DNA of 45,169 nucleotides from Zestosphaera sp. (GTDB taxonomy: Archaea > Thermoproteota > Thermoprotei_A > Sulfolobales > NBVN01): NCBI GenBank assembly GCA_038843015.1, contig JAWBSH010000007.1, forward strand, positions 32,808 to 77,976, written 5' to 3'. How positions within the stretch are numbered: the first letter of the stretch is position 1; each line of letters begins with the position of its first letter. Below, in pieces: positions 8,596 through 18,175 of the stretch. The notes below the pieces were generated by a model. That model did not search any database and was not told the DNA's origin. It saw nothing but the letters and a program-made list of their open reading frames with translations. A program made the position numbers and the translations under genes.

Positions 8596-9297
8596 TCAGC
8601 ACTCGATCCTTACCCGCAGGTCTGTACTTGCTAGTGTAACCCACCTCTCCACGTCTAGGTACGTGTTAATAGCTTTAAACGTGACTCCCTTCTCAGACGC
8701 GTATCTCATGACGTGAATTATCTCAGGGTCTCCTTGACAGTAGGGTTTAAAACCTGTTACACTAGGTAGAGAAGCCATGAAAATAACGTATGGTTTAAAA
8801 ATACTTGAGTAGTCTGCTAAAACCTTAAACTGTCTCTTCCCCCTAGTAGTCGGGCAGTCAGGATACGACGCGTAATTACCGTCCACTCTCAGCACAGCGC
8901 TCTTCAGCTCAGCAAGCCTTACACCATCAACGCACTCCAGAGCATAATCTATGACCTCCCCCACCAATCTAAAATTCCTTTTGCGTAAGACGCACCCAGT
9001 TAGCCAAGGTATGAGTCTACGCTCAAGCAAGTACTCAAATACTTTGCTTTGAGTGAGAGTATCTAGTATAGCGTAACCTTCAACGTCCTTAACCGCTACC
9101 AGCCTATACTTAAGTTTAGACCCTTCTATGACGCTACATAGTCCCTCCCTACCATAAACAATATACTCACTCAACCTCCCAGTATTAGTTAAGTGGGCTA
9201 AGCTAGCTTCCCCACCTACCACCACTCGAACTGTGAAGCGGTTTAGCCTCTCAATCAACTCACAATCAATCAAATTATTGAGTTTTAAAAGTCTCAC
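8596..9297 (-). CDS. sfsA: SfsA-family protein (sugar fermentation stimulation protein homologue)
   Basis: A 233-residue protein with the SfsA layout: an N-terminal OB-like part (RFTVRVVVGGEASLAHLTNTGRL), a central YALECVDGVRLAELKSAVL, and the hallmark YPDCPTTRGKRQFKVL followed by YVIFMASLPSVTGFKPYCQGDPEI. The C-terminal half has a nuclease-like ELK...PTxRG...H/Q arrangement, and SfsA has been linked to nucleic-acid binding; its biochemical role is unsettled. The GTG start at 9297 has AGGTGATG just upstream. Length matches bacterial and archaeal SfsA (about 230-240). Confidence 0.88.
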   Translation of the reverse strand: MRLLKLNNLIDCELIERLNRFTVRVVVGGEASLAHLTNTGRLSEYIVYGREGLCSVIEGSKLKYRLVAVKDVEGYAILDTLTQSKVFEYLLERRLIPWLTGCVLRKRNFRLVGEVIDYALECVDGVRLAELKSAVLRVDGNYASYPDCPTTRGKRQFKVLADYSSIFKPYVIFMASLPSVTGFKPYCQGDPEIIHVMRYASEKGVTFKAINTYLDVERWVTLASTDLRVRIEC

Positions 9298-9379
9298 GAC
9301 TCATCACCTAATCAAAAGAACACAGCAAGAGAAATAATATAACAAAACTGTTTAACTAAAAACTAATGAGAAATTAAGT

Positions 9380-12300
9380 TTACTGACGTCTTAAGCGCGT
9401 TAAAGCCTCGATCAATAATATGATGAGATTGATGATCATTAATACTCCGATAAGAGAAGTTACTAAGCTCACGTCACTCGAGGTTTTTAGTTCTACTCTA
9501 TTAATTCGGTCAAGTATGCTACTTTCTAGTCTTGCCATATTCTGGTCTATGTTTGAGGATATCTCGGACGGCATCATCTCTACCTTATACACCATCTGTC
9601 TAAAGTATGTGTCTAGGCTCTGAATCAAGCTACTCGTTAAGTTGGTTAAGAGATTTACACCTTCACTAACGCTGTGTAAGCCTGCTGACGTGTAATTACT
9701 TAAGGTATTCATGCTTAGGAGTAGCTGATTAAGCACAGAAGTTATGTTGCCGTAATAAGATAGTATCTCTCTCTTAAATACTGACTCTCTTACGTATATG
9801 TTGTTGGAGGCGATTATTTCGCCGTCTTCCGTTCTCACGCTCAACACGTGTGTTCCTTCAAAGTATTCAGGTATGGTTATAGTGAGTCTTAACGGGTTAA
9901 CGTCTCTCGTTCTAACGCTAGACAAGAGGTTGTCATCAATATACACAAACAGCGTGGTATTTACGGGGTGACCCGAAATACTTAGCTCGAGCACTCCTCC
10001 CGCCCTCGGCTCTCTAGTCAAAACATCTAATCTCGTGTTAACGTAGAATATCGCCTCACCGTAGTACATGCCCTCACTAACTACTACAACCTTATGAATG
10101 CCTCTCTCAAGGTTCGGCACTCTCAACTTAATAATAGACGTCTCGTTCTTGCCTATAACGTCTCTCAAGACTACGATGTTGTCAATTAACACAGAATATA
10201 TTGTGCCAGGCAAGGGCGGAATCTCAATAGTTATTACGTCGCCCACGTATACGTTAAGCGGGACTACAGAAATCCCTATCGGTTTAACAGCAACCCAAGA
10301 GACAGCCCTATAGAGTATTTCTTTGGCGTCATCACTCCAGTGATCCATGTTAGTCCATAACTCAGGAGCTAAGCCAGCTAACAAAGCCCACCTAGTCCCG
10401 TACTGAGTCACCTTAACCCCAATACCTATCCCTCTTACCCCAGCAGTCTCTGCACCTATGTAAGCTATCACGTCGCCGTCCCACTTACTAAACCACGCGT
10501 AGTCGTAGTCGCCCCCGTACACCAGGTAAACTCTCTCACCCACCTCGTACCCAGCCACTATAGGATGTTTCTGATTTATAACGTAGTAAACAGGTCCATC
10601 ACCATAACTAGCGCCGACACTAGCCGGGTTCCTATAATAGTAGTAAAGAATGTTGATTCCGTACGGGTATTCTTTGATATACCTATACTCAAAGTAGTTA
10701 TTCAGGAACACTACACCTACCCCGAGCTGGTAAGTTAAGTTAAGTACTTTCTCAAAAGTTTGCCGATCAGGCCATAAGTCAGAATATCCTAAGTATTCAC
10801 CGGCCAACACGAGCACGTCGTAAAAGTTGAGTTCCCTGCATAGAGAGTCCCAATTTCTGAAAGCCTGAGCGTACCACCCTCTCGACTGCAACAATAACGT
10901 GATTTGCCCCGAGAAATCGATCATCACGGCAGCTCTAGGTCTCCTATACAAAGACTCCGCAACATAGCTAGTCTCCCCCACACTAACAACAACTGTTTCT
11001 TCAGCTTCGTAATAGCCTTTAGCGTAAATCCTCACCTTGTAGACTCCCTCAGGAAGCCAGACAACGAACGTGCCGCTCTCGTTAGTGTAGCTTCTTACAG
11101 GCGTGTTCATAACGGCAATTTCTGCATTCTTAATTGGAAGACCGGTATCAGCAGCAAATACTTTGCCAGCCACCCACCCATAAGGCACCCGATCTAAAAC
11201 CACGTTGACTTCCGTAAAAGCAGATATGGAGATGAGTCGAGGATAACCGGCACTGACGGTAGACTCATCCACAGAGTCTGCCATACTGTTTGTAGTGTTT
11301 GTAGTTATCCCTAAAACCCAAACTACCGTGTTGAAGAGTAGTCTCCTCATATTTAAAGAATACTGAAGGTCCTGACCACTCTCCATATACCTAGCCCAGT
11401 GATAACTACCGCCCACACTCATGAAGACCCATCGAGCCGCTTCCGAAGACCTCTGCCAAGCAACCAAGCCATAGCCGTAGAGGACACCCCCTTGAACAAG
11501 CTCCCCTAAGTAAGTCAACTCACCGCTACCTGGCTGAAGGAACCCCTGATACGCTGAGAAATCCACACGACTCGATGGCGACACCCCAACGTAAAACCTA
11601 GTGCCCTCATCAAAACTTATCCCGGCAAAGAAGCTACTATTCGGTTCTAAAGCATTCATCATCATGCCCACACTATAGCCTTCAGTCCTGTAGAGAGGTG
11701 CAGGATACCCCCTCGAGTTGACAGCGTCTCTATACTTGTAGAGTAAGTAACCTCCAAAGTTATAGTAAGTACCCCAAGAATCGAGGAATATGAGTGAAGT
11801 GTTCTTACTATCCATACTACTCAAGAAGTCAACTAACCTGCCTGACCCCGGGTCACTGCCTAAGTAATTTATTATTATAGCCTTATAGAGTCTCCCCGCC
11901 TGCAGAGGCTCAAGCAACTCTATAGCGTAGCTCGGGTATCCTTGAGAAACTAGCGCCTGCCTAATGTCATCACCGAATATCTCTCTGTCTTTCGACATCA
12001 CTCCAATCAAGAACGTAGTATCTACCGAAACGAATTGCTCGCCCGGACTCAAATGGATGCTGTATGTTCTCGTGGCATAGTACTCCTTAGAAGCTACTAG
12101 AGTATAGACCCCAGGAGGTATTCTATCAAACGTTACGTAGCCGGTAGAGTTCGTGACTCTGCTGACTCCCAACTCTAGAATACTCACTTCAACTCCTTGT
12201 AGAGGTTCCCCGCTGAGAAGCTCATATACCTGGACATACGCAATCGCCTGAGAACTTATAGGGTAGAGCTGAAAATCAGCTAGTACTAGCTCACCTTCTC

Positions 12301-14203
12301 CCACGACTACTTGTTTAGTCTCGTTAAAGTAACCCTCTACGAGAGTTCTTAACGTGTACCTCCCCGGCTGAATCGATACCTGATAAAATCCTCTAGTGTC
12401 AGTGCGTGCCGACATATTAACTTCTACCACGAATACAGATGCGTTGATTATTGGCTCTCCAGTAGTCTTGTCCGTGACTAGCCCTGCTATCGTCCCATTA
12501 TATATAACAACGTCAACCTCTACCCACTTCTCGTGATAACCGAACCTCTTAAATACTATCGTGTAGTGTCCAGGGTCTAGTGGAAGGACATAATAACCTG
12601 ACATGTTAGTTTGAGTATGTGACACTATAGTTCCTCTGTGGTCGTACGCATATACATCAACATGCGGTACCGGCGTCATGTCGTAGCTATCGTAAACGAA
12701 CCCCCTAACACCACTAATTTTCGAGATTTCTACAGCTTTCTTAATAGCCTGATACGCGTCGACAATCCCCCAACCATATCTAGTGTCTTGACCGGGCGCT
12801 CCTAAATCAAGAGCAGTACTCACGAGAACCTCATAGACCTTTAAAGGAATCTCAGGCACTGGGTACTTATCCCACTTAGTGGCTTGATAAATTAACGCGA
12901 CTAATCCTGCCACGTGAGGAGTTGCCATAGATGTTCCACTCCATGCAGCATAACCCCCTCCAGGTATACTTGAAACTATTCTTACTCCAGGCGCGGCGAA
13001 ATCAGGTTTTAAGTAGACTTGAGGGTAAGTGCCGTTGAAGGGCCAGTCCGGAGGTATGTACGGCCAGTAAATCCTAGCGCCTCCAGAGAAAGAAGCAACA
13101 TCATCGTTTTCATCTGTCGCGCCGATACCGAAAACACCCCATATATTGCCTGGGTTGTCATGCGTGCCGGGCCCTCCATTACCTATCGCTGCCACAGGAA
13201 CTATATTAAGTAATAACAGATGCTTGATAGGAGTCAGAAATTCAGAACCATAGTAATTTCTGGCTCCCCAACTCATGGAAACTACGTGTGGTGCGATGCC
13301 TGTGTAGACCCGCTCGCCAGTACTTGCATCAATGTAGTATGGGTCGGCAGCCCACTCTATAGCAGCAAGCGTTTGAGCGAATGTTCCGCTCCCGTAAGGT
13401 AGTGCTAGTACGTGCATCAGCGTCGCACCCGGCGCAACACCTATCAATATGTTCTTGGTGTCGCCTCCCAACGCAGTCCCGCTAGTATGCGTCCCGTGTC
13501 CGTGTGTGTCTTGAGGCGTCATCAAGTAGGGTCTCCCAGCACTGTCAAAAGCCATCCACCCGCCCGGATAGTACGGGTTGTTAGGATCTAGAGTGAAGAG
13601 TTTTCCGCTGAGGGCTGGGTGACTTATGTCTACTCCCGTATCTATGACGCATATTCTCGTTCCAGACCCATTATAACCCATCTCCCAAACTTCAGGTGCT
13701 CTAATCCTCTCTACACCCCAAGAAACCACCTCACTAGATGCTGTGATATTCCTCTCAACTACGTACATGTCTACAGTGACCTCGAAATTGGGGACTATCT
13801 TCTCGACTAGGGAATTCCTAGCTATAATAGGTAGTGAGTTAGTCTTTATCTTGACTAAAATGGCGTTAGTGATCCAGAAGTTACTGAGTATTTCCCCACC
13901 CAAACTCAGCACTAATTGCTTAACATCGCTCTGAGTCACGTAAGAGTATGATTTAAGAGTTTTCCTAACTTCCTCGACTCCCTTAAAATACTTTATTGTC
14001 TGGAGCTTACCATAGTCAAGATTCTTTAGCATAATAACAACTTCTCTTACCTCATCCCTTCGAATCAAGTCAAGAAGCTCTGGGTCAATCTTATGTAGAA
14101 AGAGCTCTTCTGAGTCTTCAGCGAGGACGTAATTAATCGTGGGTAGTGACGCGAAGAGTAACATAAAAATTAAACATAAAACGAAAAATAACTTAAGCTT
14201 CAT
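9380..14203 (-). CDS. Giant membrane-anchored subtilisin-like serine protease
   Basis: A 1607-residue secreted protein. Residues 1-28 form a signal peptide. Residues 40-150 resemble a subtilisin propeptide. The S8 catalytic domain spans about 160-490 with Asp188 (VIDTGVD), His236 (GHGTHTSG), oxyanion Asn342 (AIGNGGPG) and Ser425 (GTSMATPHVAG). Three carboxypeptidase-regulatory-like beta domains follow (about 497-730), then a Rossmann-like ThuA/amidotransferase-like region, a fourth regulatory-like domain (GWVAGKVFAADTGLPIKNAEI), a second Rossmann-like region, Ig-like segments, a coiled-coil stalk (YYGNITSVLNQLLLSM onward) and a C-terminal membrane helix with LRRQ. The ATG has GAGGAG upstream. 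It resembles the S-layer-attached proteases of Desulfurococcales and follows the propeller protein by 14 bases. Confidence 0.9.
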   Translation of the reverse strand: MKLKLFFVLCLIFMLLFASLPTINYVLAEDSEELFLHKIDPELLDLIRRDEVREVVIMLKNLDYGKLQTIKYFKGVEEVRKTLKSYSYVTQSDVKQLVLSLGGEILSNFWITNAILVKIKTNSLPIIARNSLVEKIVPNFEVTVDMYVVERNITASSEVVSWGVERIRAPEVWEMGYNGSGTRICVIDTGVDISHPALSGKLFTLDPNNPYYPGGWMAFDSAGRPYLMTPQDTHGHGTHTSGTALGGDTKNILIGVAPGATLMHVLALPYGSGTFAQTLAAIEWAADPYYIDASTGERVYTGIAPHVVSMSWGARNYYGSEFLTPIKHLLLLNIVPVAAIGNGGPGTHDNPGNIWGVFGIGATDENDDVASFSGGARIYWPYIPPDWPFNGTYPQVYLKPDFAAPGVRIVSSIPGGGYAAWSGTSMATPHVAGLVALIYQATKWDKYPVPEIPLKVYEVLVSTALDLGAPGQDTRYGWGIVDAYQAIKKAVEISKISGVRGFVYDSYDMTPVPHVDVYAYDHRGTIVSHTQTNMSGYYVLPLDPGHYTIVFKRFGYHEKWVEVDVVIYNGTIAGLVTDKTTGEPIINASVFVVEVNMSARTDTRGFYQVSIQPGRYTLRTLVEGYFNETKQVVVGEGELVLADFQLYPISSQAIAYVQVYELLSGEPLQGVEVSILELGVSRVTNSTGYVTFDRIPPGVYTLVASKEYYATRTYSIHLSPGEQFVSVDTTFLIGVMSKDREIFGDDIRQALVSQGYPSYAIELLEPLQAGRLYKAIIINYLGSDPGSGRLVDFLSSMDSKNTSLIFLDSWGTYYNFGGYLLYKYRDAVNSRGYPAPLYRTEGYSVGMMMNALEPNSSFFAGISFDEGTRFYVGVSPSSRVDFSAYQGFLQPGSGELTYLGELVQGGVLYGYGLVAWQRSSEAARWVFMSVGGSYHWARYMESGQDLQYSLNMRRLLFNTVVWVLGITTNTTNSMADSVDESTVSAGYPRLISISAFTEVNVVLDRVPYGWVAGKVFAADTGLPIKNAEIAVMNTPVRSYTNESGTFVVWLPEGVYKVRIYAKGYYEAEETVVVSVGETSYVAESLYRRPRAAVMIDFSGQITLLLQSRGWYAQAFRNWDSLCRELNFYDVLVLAGEYLGYSDLWPDRQTFEKVLNLTYQLGVGVVFLNNYFEYRYIKEYPYGINILYYYYRNPASVGASYGDGPVYYVINQKHPIVAGYEVGERVYLVYGGDYDYAWFSKWDGDVIAYIGAETAGVRGIGIGVKVTQYGTRWALLAGLAPELWTNMDHWSDDAKEILYRAVSWVAVKPIGISVVPLNVYVGDVITIEIPPLPGTIYSVLIDNIVVLRDVIGKNETSIIKLRVPNLERGIHKVVVVSEGMYYGEAIFYVNTRLDVLTREPRAGGVLELSISGHPVNTTLFVYIDDNLLSSVRTRDVNPLRLTITIPEYFEGTHVLSVRTEDGEIIASNNIYVRESVFKREILSYYGNITSVLNQLLLSMNTLSNYTSAGLHSVSEGVNLLTNLTSSLIQSLDTYFRQMVYKVEMMPSEISSNIDQNMARLESSILDRINRVELKTSSDVSLVTSLIGVLMIINLIILLIEALTRLRRQ

Positions 14204-14217
14204 TTCTTGTCTCCTCT

Positions 14218-16056
14218 CTATTTCTTGAAGGCAGTCCTAGCCACTACCATGCCTAGAACTAAACCCACCACCAACAGAGCCCCGCCGACACCGAGGGTAG
14301 TCATGATATCCATCACTGAAGTAGTCACGGTATCCGTACTCGTCACGGTGATTCCGGTAGTTTGAGTTTTAGTCTCAACACGTGTGGTGATGACTGTAGC
14401 TGTCGTCTCGCGAGTTTCAGTAACTGTTCTTTGAGTTGTGTAGGTTGTTACCTCAGTAATTAACTCAGTCGTCGTGAGAGTCTCTGTTGTGGTTAAGGTC
14501 TCCGTTATGAGATCCACGACTGTTCTAGTTGCTGTAGTTGTTGCCGTAGTAGTGACCGTGCTAACTTCTGTGGTCGTAGTTATTTCTGCGGGCGGGTTGC
14601 CGGTAGTAGTAGCTATATGTGTAGTAACGTCTACGAGGCTCCCATATAACGAGTAGCTATAAATATTAGGTAGCTGGTAGACTAGAGTGAGGTGTACTTC
14701 TGTGACGCTCATGGGCGGTCTCACTGCCTCGAGCATGACTCTAGACACGTTGACGTCCTCAGGGAAGTCTCCATAAACCCACTTAAGCATCTCTGGCTTG
14801 TCTTCAAGTAAGTATTGCTTGTTCATCTTTGCCACAAAGAAGTCTTTACCCCCCTCCGTAAACGATGCTGTATAACCTGAGACGTACACGTAGTTAGCGT
14901 CAGACCTAACAGCGTAAGCCATGTCTGTGTCAACCCCGCCAAAATACACGAAAGACACTAACTCACCAGAAGACTTGTCAACGAGTGCTACAAAAGCGTC
15001 ATAATTTGATTGAATCCCGGCATAGTAACTTGTCGTGGCCCCCACCACGTAAACGTAGTCTTTGTCAACGTAGAGAGCGTAAGGAACTTCAGACCCATCA
15101 CCACCGAACCTAACTAACCATAAAATCTCGCCTTCCATGCTAATCTTAGCTACCAAAGCGTCGGGATTCCCCGTCGTGGTGTTGTAGGTTGCGCCCTCAA
15201 CATATATGTACCCGTCATCATCTATAATCACGCTATCTAGCCTGTCCAGAGCGGGAGTACCAAATGCTAGCGACCACTCTACCATACCATCTTCTGTGAG
15301 CTTAATCAACCAACAGTCATATCCTCCCGCCCCAAAACTGTTTGTTTGCCCAGCAGCTATCACGTACTCCTGATCAGAAGTTAAGTTATGCCATGTAGCT
15401 ACGCTCCACACGTAATCATACTGCGACCCACCAGCAACCAAAGACCACAAGACCCCGCCAGACATGTCAACCTTAACTATGAAAGCATCAATCTTAGTAG
15501 CTCCGAGGCCCATAGTATACCCACCTAAGTAAAGCGTATTATTTCTGCCTACTGCTAAGCGCCAGAAGACATCAAGCTGTGGAGAACCGTAAGTATTGAA
15601 CAACTTTACCGTGCCATTCTCATAGAAAGCAAGTAAATACGCGTCAGTTCCTCCAGCGCCATATCCCGTTACTTGGCCTACAGCATAAATCACCTTATCA
15701 ACTATTTTAAAATCTCTGCCCATGAATGAACCACTACCATAAATTATGACGTTCTTAACGTTCTCACCATATCTGCTAATCTTAGACATTATTAGAGAAC
15801 TATAGCCAAGCGGCTTCCAATAATCACTCTGTCCAAAGACATAAACGTAGCCTCTATCACCTAGCTCCAAACCCCACCATGGGTAGTCTTCCCCAGGAGT
15901 CCCTAGAGTCACCAACCATGTACCCGGGTAAACACTCAGTGACCCAGGCGACGACATAGCTAACCCCGTACCTAGGTTAACAGACGTAATCAGAGCTGTT
16001 AATAGCAAGCACATCAACGAGAATATCATGACCTTACTATATTCTGAGTCATGCAT
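14218..16056 (-). CDS. Surface beta-propeller protein with Thr-rich stalk and C-terminal membrane anchor
   Basis: A 612-residue protein with an N-terminal signal/membrane segment (IFSLMCLLLTALITSVNLG), then about six repeats of roughly 55-60 residues of the type DAFIVKVDMSGGVLWSLVAGGSQYDYVWSV, which are SBBP/Kelch-like beta-propeller blades. Residues about 480-580 are a Thr/Val-rich low-complexity stalk (TTTTEVSTVTTTATTTATRT and similar), likely glycosylated, followed by a transmembrane helix (GVGGALLVVGLVLGMVV) and basic end AFKK. AGGTGA precedes the ATG. It lies 14 bases upstream of the giant protease on the same strand, so both probably form one cell-surface operon. The ligand is unknown. 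Confidence 0.82.
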   Translation of the reverse strand: MHDSEYSKVMIFSLMCLLLTALITSVNLGTGLAMSSPGSLSVYPGTWLVTLGTPGEDYPWWGLELGDRGYVYVFGQSDYWKPLGYSSLIMSKISRYGENVKNVIIYGSGSFMGRDFKIVDKVIYAVGQVTGYGAGGTDAYLLAFYENGTVKLFNTYGSPQLDVFWRLAVGRNNTLYLGGYTMGLGATKIDAFIVKVDMSGGVLWSLVAGGSQYDYVWSVATWHNLTSDQEYVIAAGQTNSFGAGGYDCWLIKLTEDGMVEWSLAFGTPALDRLDSVIIDDDGYIYVEGATYNTTTGNPDALVAKISMEGEILWLVRFGGDGSEVPYALYVDKDYVYVVGATTSYYAGIQSNYDAFVALVDKSSGELVSFVYFGGVDTDMAYAVRSDANYVYVSGYTASFTEGGKDFFVAKMNKQYLLEDKPEMLKWVYGDFPEDVNVSRVMLEAVRPPMSVTEVHLTLVYQLPNIYSYSLYGSLVDVTTHIATTTGNPPAEITTTTEVSTVTTTATTTATRTVVDLITETLTTTETLTTTELITEVTTYTTQRTVTETRETTATVITTRVETKTQTTGITVTSTDTVTTSVMDIMTTLGVGGALLVVGLVLGMVVARTAFKK

Positions 16057-16605
16057 ATTCTCACCTATACTTGTTTAACAAGAATTTCTTGTTGTGAGTA
16101 ATATATAAATTTAAAATGATGATTCTGAGAGACTGAGTAATAAAATATTTATTATTTTCCCATAATTCTAAATAATATTTTACAAAATCTCATGAAATCT
16201 CTAATAATTATTTTGAAACTCTTTAAATAATTTACGGAATATCAAATCTCCTTTATGGTCGTGATGTTTAGTTTAAGAAACTATTCATGAATCTTTTAAG
16301 GATTCAGCTCTTGTGTTAGCTTCATTACTTTATTTTTGTTTCCCTGCATCTCGCTTGGGTTTTCATTGGGCTTGAAAGCGTTCGGGGGCTCCTAAACCCT
16401 CACGTCTTGAGTAGCTTGGGGAGAGCCCGCTTTACGGGACTCTCAAACCCTCATCAAATTACTCCCACGCATGAAGCACTAGAAACACTTACAAGCGTTC
16501 CTATCAGCATCAACCAACATGAACAGATACAAAACCCGAGACAGCTACATGAGGCATTAGAGTAAGACATTAATTTTAGTGTTTAGTTTTGTATGGGGAG
16601 GTTAA
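16057..16605. other. 549-bp gap with AT-rich part and possible decayed TnpB tail
   Basis: Positions 16057-16370 are very AT-rich and carry the promoter of the minus-strand propeller gene. From about 16380 to 16545 the base composition changes abruptly to GC-rich. There the minus strand reads VDADRNACKCF at 16494-16514 and beyond, like the RuvC-III motif of TnpB (DADRNA), with nearby Cys codons in shifted frames and stops throughout. No intact gene is present. The final 40 bases hold the nitroreductase promoter and its GGGAGG ribosome-binding site. Confidence 0.5.
16380..16545 (-). pseudogene. Possible decayed tnpB 3' fragment
   Basis: On the minus strand a short stretch encodes VDADRNA, matching the last catalytic motif of TnpB nucleases, preceded by frames that read a zinc-finger-like Cys/Pro/His mixture and followed by a GC-rich inverted-repeat-bearing segment (gagagcccgctttacgggac region). 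Several stops and at least one frameshift are required. Only a remnant, and the weakest of the transposon calls in this window. Confidence 0.35.
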
Positions 16606-17217
16606 ATGAGGTGTGATTGTTTCTTTGAAACTGTGTCGAGTAGGTCTAGTGTGAGGTGGTTTAAGAGTGATTCGGTACCGGATGATGTCTTGCTTAAGAT
16701 TCTTGAGGCCGGGATTAGAGCTCCTAACGCGGGTAATAGTGAGCAGTGGTTTTTCATAGTTGTTAGAGACCCTGAGGTCAGGAGTAGACTACATAGTCTG
16801 CTCTTAGAAGCTCACGAATTTTACGCTACACGAGCTCTCAAAACTCCATTACCTCCCGATAAAGTGAGTAAGTGGGTTCAGAGGATTCGTGATGGCATGT
16901 ATTTAGCGCCTACGTATATAGCAGGCTACGTGGACTTAAGAAGAACCACACATGTTGAGGATTTGCTAGAGACGGAGAAAATATTCGCAATACAGTCTGT
17001 TGCTGCAGCTCTAGAGAATATGTTGTTAGTAGCTCACGCGCTCGGGTTAGGTGCTGTGTGGTTGGGTGTGCCCCTACTACTAAAGAATAGGTTTGATGAG
17101 CTACTTAAGCCACCAGAAGGTTGTGACTTGCAAGGGATTATAGCGCTAGGCTATCCTGCAGAGACTCCTAAAGCCAGACCTAGGAAGTCGTTGAATGAGG
17201 TAGTCCGATTTATTTGA
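16606..17217 (+). CDS. Nitroreductase-family FMN oxidoreductase
   Basis: A 203-residue protein with the nitroreductase pattern: SSRSSVRWFKSDSVPDDVLLKILEAGIRAPNAGNSEQWFFIVV at the N-terminus (the R-S-x-R FMN phosphate-binding site and the APNAGNSQPW motif), AAALENMLLVAHALGLGAVWLGV in the core helix, and LQGIIALGYPAETPKARPRKSLNEVV at the C-terminus. These are FMN-dependent NAD(P)H oxidoreductases. The ATG is preceded by GGGAGG. The next gene is convergent. The substrate is unknown. Confidence 0.88.
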   Translation: MRCDCFFETVSSRSSVRWFKSDSVPDDVLLKILEAGIRAPNAGNSEQWFFIVVRDPEVRSRLHSLLLEAHEFYATRALKTPLPPDKVSKWVQRIRDGMYLAPTYIAGYVDLRRTTHVEDLLETEKIFAIQSVAAALENMLLVAHALGLGAVWLGVPLLLKNRFDELLKPPEGCDLQGIIALGYPAETPKARPRKSLNEVVRFI

Positions 17218-17255
17218 GTATAGTTTTAATCTAGGGAATCTGGGAAGTAGTGCTT

Positions 17256-18068
17256 TCATATCTCTTCAGCTACTGGAAAGACGTGAAGAAGTCGTGTTGG
17301 GAGCAACTTGAATGCTTCTGCGTAGAGAGTTGAGGCTCTCTTACCATAAAATGCTGCGTTAAATAGTATCAGCGACTTATAATATTCCCAGTCATGCTCA
17401 AACTGCGTTTTATGTAGTCTTATAGCGTTGAGTTTAGCTTCTATGAAGCTAGTTATATTGTAGAAGGTGTTGGGCTTGGACGTGTTGTAGAGAGCTAAGT
17501 AATTAACTAGCCAAGGTTCTAGGCCAGGAGCTTCAGAACAGCTGAAATGAGGTAGTGGCGAGAAAATAATTGCCTCAGCTATTAAGAGACCTACGTTCCT
17601 GTGGTCCGGGTGAGCCTCGTAAGGACACCAAGGGTCAGGCGCGAAAACTATGTTAGGCTTCAAAGACCTCAACAAACATACTAGCTTATTCCTTAATTCA
17701 TCGTTGTACGGCACCCTACCATCACCATATCCGAGCCATAAGACTTCCTTAACACCCAAAACATCAGACGCTTTAATCTGCTCTTCATACCTAGTCTCAG
17801 ATAATTTCTGGGGAGACAAGCTCGGGTCTAGTGTCCCGAGAGACCCGTCAGAGACTACAACTAACTTAACGTCTTTACCTTTACTAACTAGAGATGCTAG
17901 CGTTCCCCCCACACTCAACTCACAGTCGTCTGGATGGGGAGAAACACACAAGACGTGCTCAACGTTGTCGAGCGCCTTGTTAAAAGCTGGGTCAATTACT
18001 TTCCTGACTAGCTCTCTATAGGCTTCAGCTTCAGGCAATTCAATTATTTCTCTCAATACTTCGTACAA
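17256..18068 (-). CDS. LmbE/PIG-L family deacetylase
   Basis: A 270-residue zinc-dependent deacetylase. The metal and catalytic motifs are SPHPDDCELSVGG (His45, Asp47/48) and EAHPDHRNVG (His153, His156). The family removes acetyl groups from N-acetylglucosamine-containing compounds such as GlcNAc-PI, GlcNAc-inositol, bacillithiol precursors or, in archaea, diacetylchitobiose. The TTG start at 18068 is supported by AGGTG 7 bases upstream. It lies 107 bases downstream of a phosphohexomutase on the same strand, which fits a role in amino-sugar metabolism, but the substrate is inferred. Confidence 0.87.
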   Translation of the reverse strand: MYEVLREIIELPEAEAYRELVRKVIDPAFNKALDNVEHVLCVSPHPDDCELSVGGTLASLVSKGKDVKLVVVSDGSLGTLDPSLSPQKLSETRYEEQIKASDVLGVKEVLWLGYGDGRVPYNDELRNKLVCLLRSLKPNIVFAPDPWCPYEAHPDHRNVGLLIAEAIIFSPLPHFSCSEAPGLEPWLVNYLALYNTSKPNTFYNITSFIEAKLNAIRLHKTQFEHDWEYYKSLILFNAAFYGKRASTLYAEAFKLLPTRLLHVFPVAEEI

Positions 18069-18175
18069 ACTTAAGCACCTAAAATAAACATGAATTAATT
18101 GTAATAAGGTTGACTCAACTTACTCGGAGACGAGGACAGGTTATTACGCGGGACTCAACAGCGCGGAATTAATTT

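Noticed and set aside
10904-13934. Several plus-strand open frames of 60-97 codons opposite the giant protease.
   Set aside because: They are the complement of the protease reading frame, have no ribosome-binding sites and no family features.
14350-14620. Thr-codon-rich repetitive DNA that could be read as a satellite or on the plus strand as a Val-rich ORF.
   Set aside because: It is the Thr-rich stalk of the minus-strand propeller protein; repeats are codon-level (ACN/GTN) and irregular.
16112-16140. C/D-box-like string (atgatga ... ctga) in the AT-rich gap.
   Set aside because: Spacing is too short for guide regions and no second box pair is present.
16508-16523. Exact 16-bp match catcaaccaacatgaa shared with 40141-40156 at the IS607 right end.
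   Set aside because: A match of this length is expected by chance among all pairs in 45 kb, and flanks do not align; not used as evidence for an IS607 scar.
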